Shown here: positions 54,448 to 56,160 of the stretch, piece by piece
Position numbering within the stretch: the stretch's first letter is position 1
Layout: every line of letters begins with the position of its first letter
Assembly (NCBI GenBank): GCA_002420305.1
Contig: DIHT01000152.1
Coordinates: forward strand, 28,871-85,030
Direction of reading: 5' to 3'
From: Akkermansiaceae bacterium UBA5689
GTDB taxonomy: Bacteria > Verrucomicrobiota > Verrucomicrobiia > Verrucomicrobiales > Akkermansiaceae
DNA: 56,160 nt
The notes under the pieces: generated by a model
Databases searched by the model: none
Seen by the model: only the letters and a program-made list of their open reading frames with translations
Told to the model about the DNA's origin: nothing
Made by a program: the position numbers and the translations under genes

Positions 54448-55245
54448 CTACACTCTCCTCCTACGGAGTGTGGCAAACGCTCCTAATGCAAGCAGGAGAA
54501 CCGAGGAGGGCTCCGGCACCACGTTAAAACTCACCGTGAAATCAGTGCCAGTCTCGACTCCATCGACGGTTGTCCCTGAACTGTTGAAGGTCACATCGTA
54601 GATGCCCTCCTCGCTAAAGCCCATGTTGAAATGATAGTGACCAGGCTCCAGAGGGAGAGCCACGCTGTCCGGCGCATCTGACCCAAGAGCACTAGACATA
54701 AGAACACTGTCTCCACCAAAAGAGTCGGTGGTCCAGAGTGAATACACTCCAGGACCTGACACATCGACAAGGCTCAAGGTGACCAGATCGTTAAGAAGCA
54801 GGCCCGGAGCGATCTCCTCAACAGCGATACCAACCCAAGGCGTTCCTTGCGCGACTGCGAGAGACTCATCCTGCGCGAGGACATAAATGTCTGCCGCTCC
54901 AGAATCTGCAACACCTGCACCCGGCAGACGTCCCCCTGAAACCAGTAGAGTTAGCGCGTCGATTTCATACTCCTCCTCGGTAGCTTCCTCCCCATCGATA
55001 ATGGGGTGGTTATCTCCCTCGTGGTCGTGATCCTCTTCGCCCTCGTGGTCGTCGTGGTCGTCGTCGTCCTTGTGCTCTTCTCCTTCATGCTCTCCTTCTT
55101 CTTCGTGGAAGTGGAAGTGTGGATCCCAATCTGTCCCGTCGAAACCAATACCGATGTCGCCGTGCCCTGATTGCCACAAGGCACCCAGAGACCACTGACT
55201 CGCCAGAAGGCTTAAAATGCAAACCGAGCTAAATAGAAATTTCAT
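54448..55245 (-). CDS. PEP-CTERM choice-of-anchor M protein with His/Asp/Glu-rich segment
   Basis: A 265-residue exported protein. After a signal peptide (residues 1-21), GHGDIGIGFDGTDWDPHFHFH matches the choice-of-anchor M start. A 38-residue region (43-80) holds ten His among many Asp and Glu, a probable metal-binding stretch. The family core follows: PWVGIAVEEI, VSGPGVYSLWTTDSFGG, LEPGHYHFNMGFSEEGIYDVTF. It ends in a PEP-CTERM signal (VPEPSSVLLLALGAFATLRRRR) that implies exosortase processing. It diverges from the selenoprotein gene. A metal-related surface role is inferred. Confidence 0.88.
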   Translation of the reverse strand: MKFLFSSVCILSLLASQWSLGALWQSGHGDIGIGFDGTDWDPHFHFHEEEGEHEGEEHKDDDDHDDHEGEEDHDHEGDNHPIIDGEEATEEEYEIDALTLLVSGGRLPGAGVADSGAADIYVLAQDESLAVAQGTPWVGIAVEEIAPGLLLNDLVTLSLVDVSGPGVYSLWTTDSFGGDSVLMSSALGSDAPDSVALPLEPGHYHFNMGFSEEGIYDVTFNSSGTTVDGVETGTDFTVSFNVVPEPSSVLLLALGAFATLRRRRV

Positions 55246-55252
55246 GTGTGTT

Positions 55253-55322
55253 AATGCAAATTCTTCGCAACAGTTACTTATCCGTCGATGTTATCAAGTG
55301 CCAATTGCGATTTTTTTGCATT
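55253..55322. promoter_or_regulatory. Spaced 18-base inverted repeat between the surface-protein operon and the selenoprotein gene
   Basis: Left arm AATGCAAATTCTTCGCAA (55253-55270) and right arm TTGCGATTTTTTTGCATT (55305-55322) are inverted and match at 14 of 18 bases (AATGCAAA-N4-TCGCAA). They are 34 bases apart. A further AATGCAAA occurs at 55215-55222 inside the divergent gene. The 226-base intergenic region also contains a hairpin TGGTCC-CTGTA-GGACCA (55387-55403) and a TAAAAT -10-like box (55437-55442) before the selenoprotein. A shared operator is plausible. Confidence 0.4.
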
Positions 55323-55471
55323 TAGGAAAGGACTACCCACGATGATACCGGGACCGAAACCTTCTTTCCGCTTGGAGGATTTCTTCTGGTCCCTGTAGGA
55401 CCACTAAAAATCAACGAATTACGACTACCCTTCTTGTAAAATACACCGGTGCCCTGTTAGCTCCGATCGAG

Positions 55472-56160
55472 ATGAACAAGCCCGCGGCTATCACGACAGC
55501 CCTCTTAATGACCTGCTCCTTGCAATCTGTGGTGCTGGCGCAGGACCGTGAGCACCGGCGCGGTGGCGAGAATATGCCCACGGTGGGCAGCCTAGCGCCC
55601 AATATCAGCGTATTTGACGCCGAGGGGCGCAGCTTCGCTCTACGAGAAAAACTCAAAGGCCGGCATGCGGTGATTGTCTTCGGCTGTCTGACTTGACCCC
55701 CCTTCCTTCGTAATGTCTCCGGTCTGGAGGCTATCTATCATGACTACCGGGAGAAGAGTGAGGAGCTGGATTTTTACTATGTTTACAAATCCCTTGCCCA
55801 TCCGGAACGCGACCGACTCGTCCAACCCATAACGATCGAGGAGAGGCTCAAGCATGTCACTGCAGCCCGCAGGCAGCTCGATACGAAAATCCCATGGCTT
55901 GCAGACACCATGACGAACGATCTCAAGCATGCGCTTGGCGATCGGCCCAACTCGGAATTTATCATTTCCCCGGAAGGCAGGATTCTGGTCTCCCGAAGCT
56001 GGAGCGATCCTGAAACCCTGAGAGCTGACTTGGAAAAGCTCATCGGGAAGACCAAGACCGTCACCTCACCATCCGACCTGAATCGAAAGATCAGGTCCGC
56101 CCCGACAAGCAAGATCGCCAGCGGCGTCGTCCCCCGAACGCAAAAACCCGAAGGATCAAT
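55472..56160 (+). CDS. Exported deiodinase-like selenoprotein with in-frame TGA (selenocysteine), cut by window edge
   Basis: An open frame from ATG 55472 is interrupted only by a TGA at 55694-55696, then remains open for 154 codons to the window edge (at least 229 codons in all). The N-terminus is a signal peptide (MNKPAAITTALLMTCSLQSVVLAQ). PTVGSLAPNISVFDAEG is thioredoxin-like. The active site reads FGCLT-U-PPF with Sec at residue 75, matching the deiodinase motif GSxTUPPF and also forming a CxxU pair (Cys72). YVYKSLAHP and QPITIEERLKHV match the deiodinase region with the conserved His. A SECIS-like hairpin follows the TGA. The protein is probably a thiol or dehalogenating oxidoreductase of the cell envelope; the substrate is unknown. 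The gene is divergent from the PEP-CTERM operon. Confidence 0.9.
55694..55696 (+). other. In-frame TGA read as selenocysteine (Sec75)
   Basis: The TGA sits exactly where deiodinases carry Sec (T-U-P-P-F). Downstream sequence is in the same frame and shows family similarity, which a genuine stop would not leave. A Cys codon is expected at this position in non-seleno homologues. selA at 3877-5247 shows that at least part of the Sec pathway is encoded nearby. Confidence 0.88.
55715..55731 (+). promoter_or_regulatory. Bacterial SECIS-like hairpin after the Sec codon
   Basis: Stem GUCUCC (55715-55720), apical loop GGUCU (55721-55725), stem GGAGGC (55726-55731): six pairs including one U-G. The stem begins 18 bases and the loop 24 bases after the TGA, within the range known for bacterial SECIS elements. 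The GGUCU loop is the same as in the SelB-bound SECIS of E. coli fdhF. The stem also encodes protein (NVSGLEA), as expected of bacterial SECIS inside a coding region. Confidence 0.8.

Noticed and set aside
54951..55184. Low-complexity Thr/Lys-rich open frame on the minus strand
   Set aside because: It is a frame-shifted reading of the His/Asp/Glu-coding repeat in the PEP-CTERM gene.
55640..55930. Minus-strand open frame opposite the selenoprotein
   Set aside because: The plus-strand frame across the TGA has deiodinase motifs and a SECIS-like hairpin; the antisense frame has no recognisable similarity.

Overview
The window (56,160 bases) looks like a chromosomal segment of a Gram-negative member of the Verrucomicrobiota or a close PVC relative. 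The clues are a BamA outer-membrane assembly factor, a PEP-CTERM protein, an HX9DG-type pseudopilin, a Plancto_Ver (Minf_1886-type) family protein, a rhomboid-like membrane protein with a C-terminal zinc ribbon, and an Asp-rich 'LLEYA' domain common in Verrucomicrobia. Taxonomy is inferred from protein families only. No rRNA, tRNA, CRISPR array, insertion sequence or phage gene was recognised, and no gene-free stretch exceeds 300 bases.

Layout. 1-2996 (-): glycine cleavage genes gcvT-gcvH-gcvP, with gcvP running off the left edge. 3061-5894 (+): rhomboid-like protein, selA (selenocysteine synthase) and a small lipoprotein. 6018-10401 (+): rpmI, rplT, pheS, pheT. 10421-13283 (-): zinc-ribbon protein, rpsT, L,D-transpeptidase, family-2 glycosyltransferase. 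13514-15234 (+): a beta-hydroxyacid dehydrogenase and ygfZ, converging on bamA (-). 17844-25104 (+): tig-clpP-clpX, a carboxy-terminal protease, tsaD, a HAD phosphatase and a coiled-coil membrane protein. 25234-31719: two adjacent active/degenerate pairs, trypsin-like PDZ proteins (-) and class A penicillin-binding proteins (+). 31735-34019: Plancto_Ver protein, panE and a histone-deacetylase-like hydrolase. 34247-47264 (+): a respiratory complex I operon nuoD to nuoN without nuoA, B or C. 47291-52456: HNH endonuclease, aroC, cvpA-like, gatB and an orphan ABC ATPase. 52505-55245 (-): an accessory operon of two choice-of-anchor M surface proteins flanking a pseudopilin. 55472-56160 (+): an exported deiodinase-like selenoprotein that runs off the right edge.

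The main discovery is that last gene. Its frame is interrupted by one in-frame TGA at 55694-55696, lying exactly at the active-site position of the deiodinase motif (TUPPF). The frame stays open for 154 more codons, with further deiodinase-like sequence. A hairpin with a GGUCU apical loop, as in the E. coli fdhF SECIS, lies 24 bases after the TGA. selA in the same window supports a genome that makes selenocysteine. Standard gene calling would give a 74-residue fragment and miss the protein.

Other points of note. A perfect match to the Rex operator consensus (TTGTGAA-N4-TTCACAA) lies 51 bases before nuoD, suggesting NADH/NAD+ control of complex I. A second class A PBP has lost its transpeptidase catalytic residues. 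A trypsin-like protein has lost its catalytic His and Ser and has a PDZ domain inserted before the former Ser loop. A His/Asp/Glu-rich PEP-CTERM surface protein is divergent from the selenoprotein across an intergenic region with an 18-base imperfect inverted repeat.
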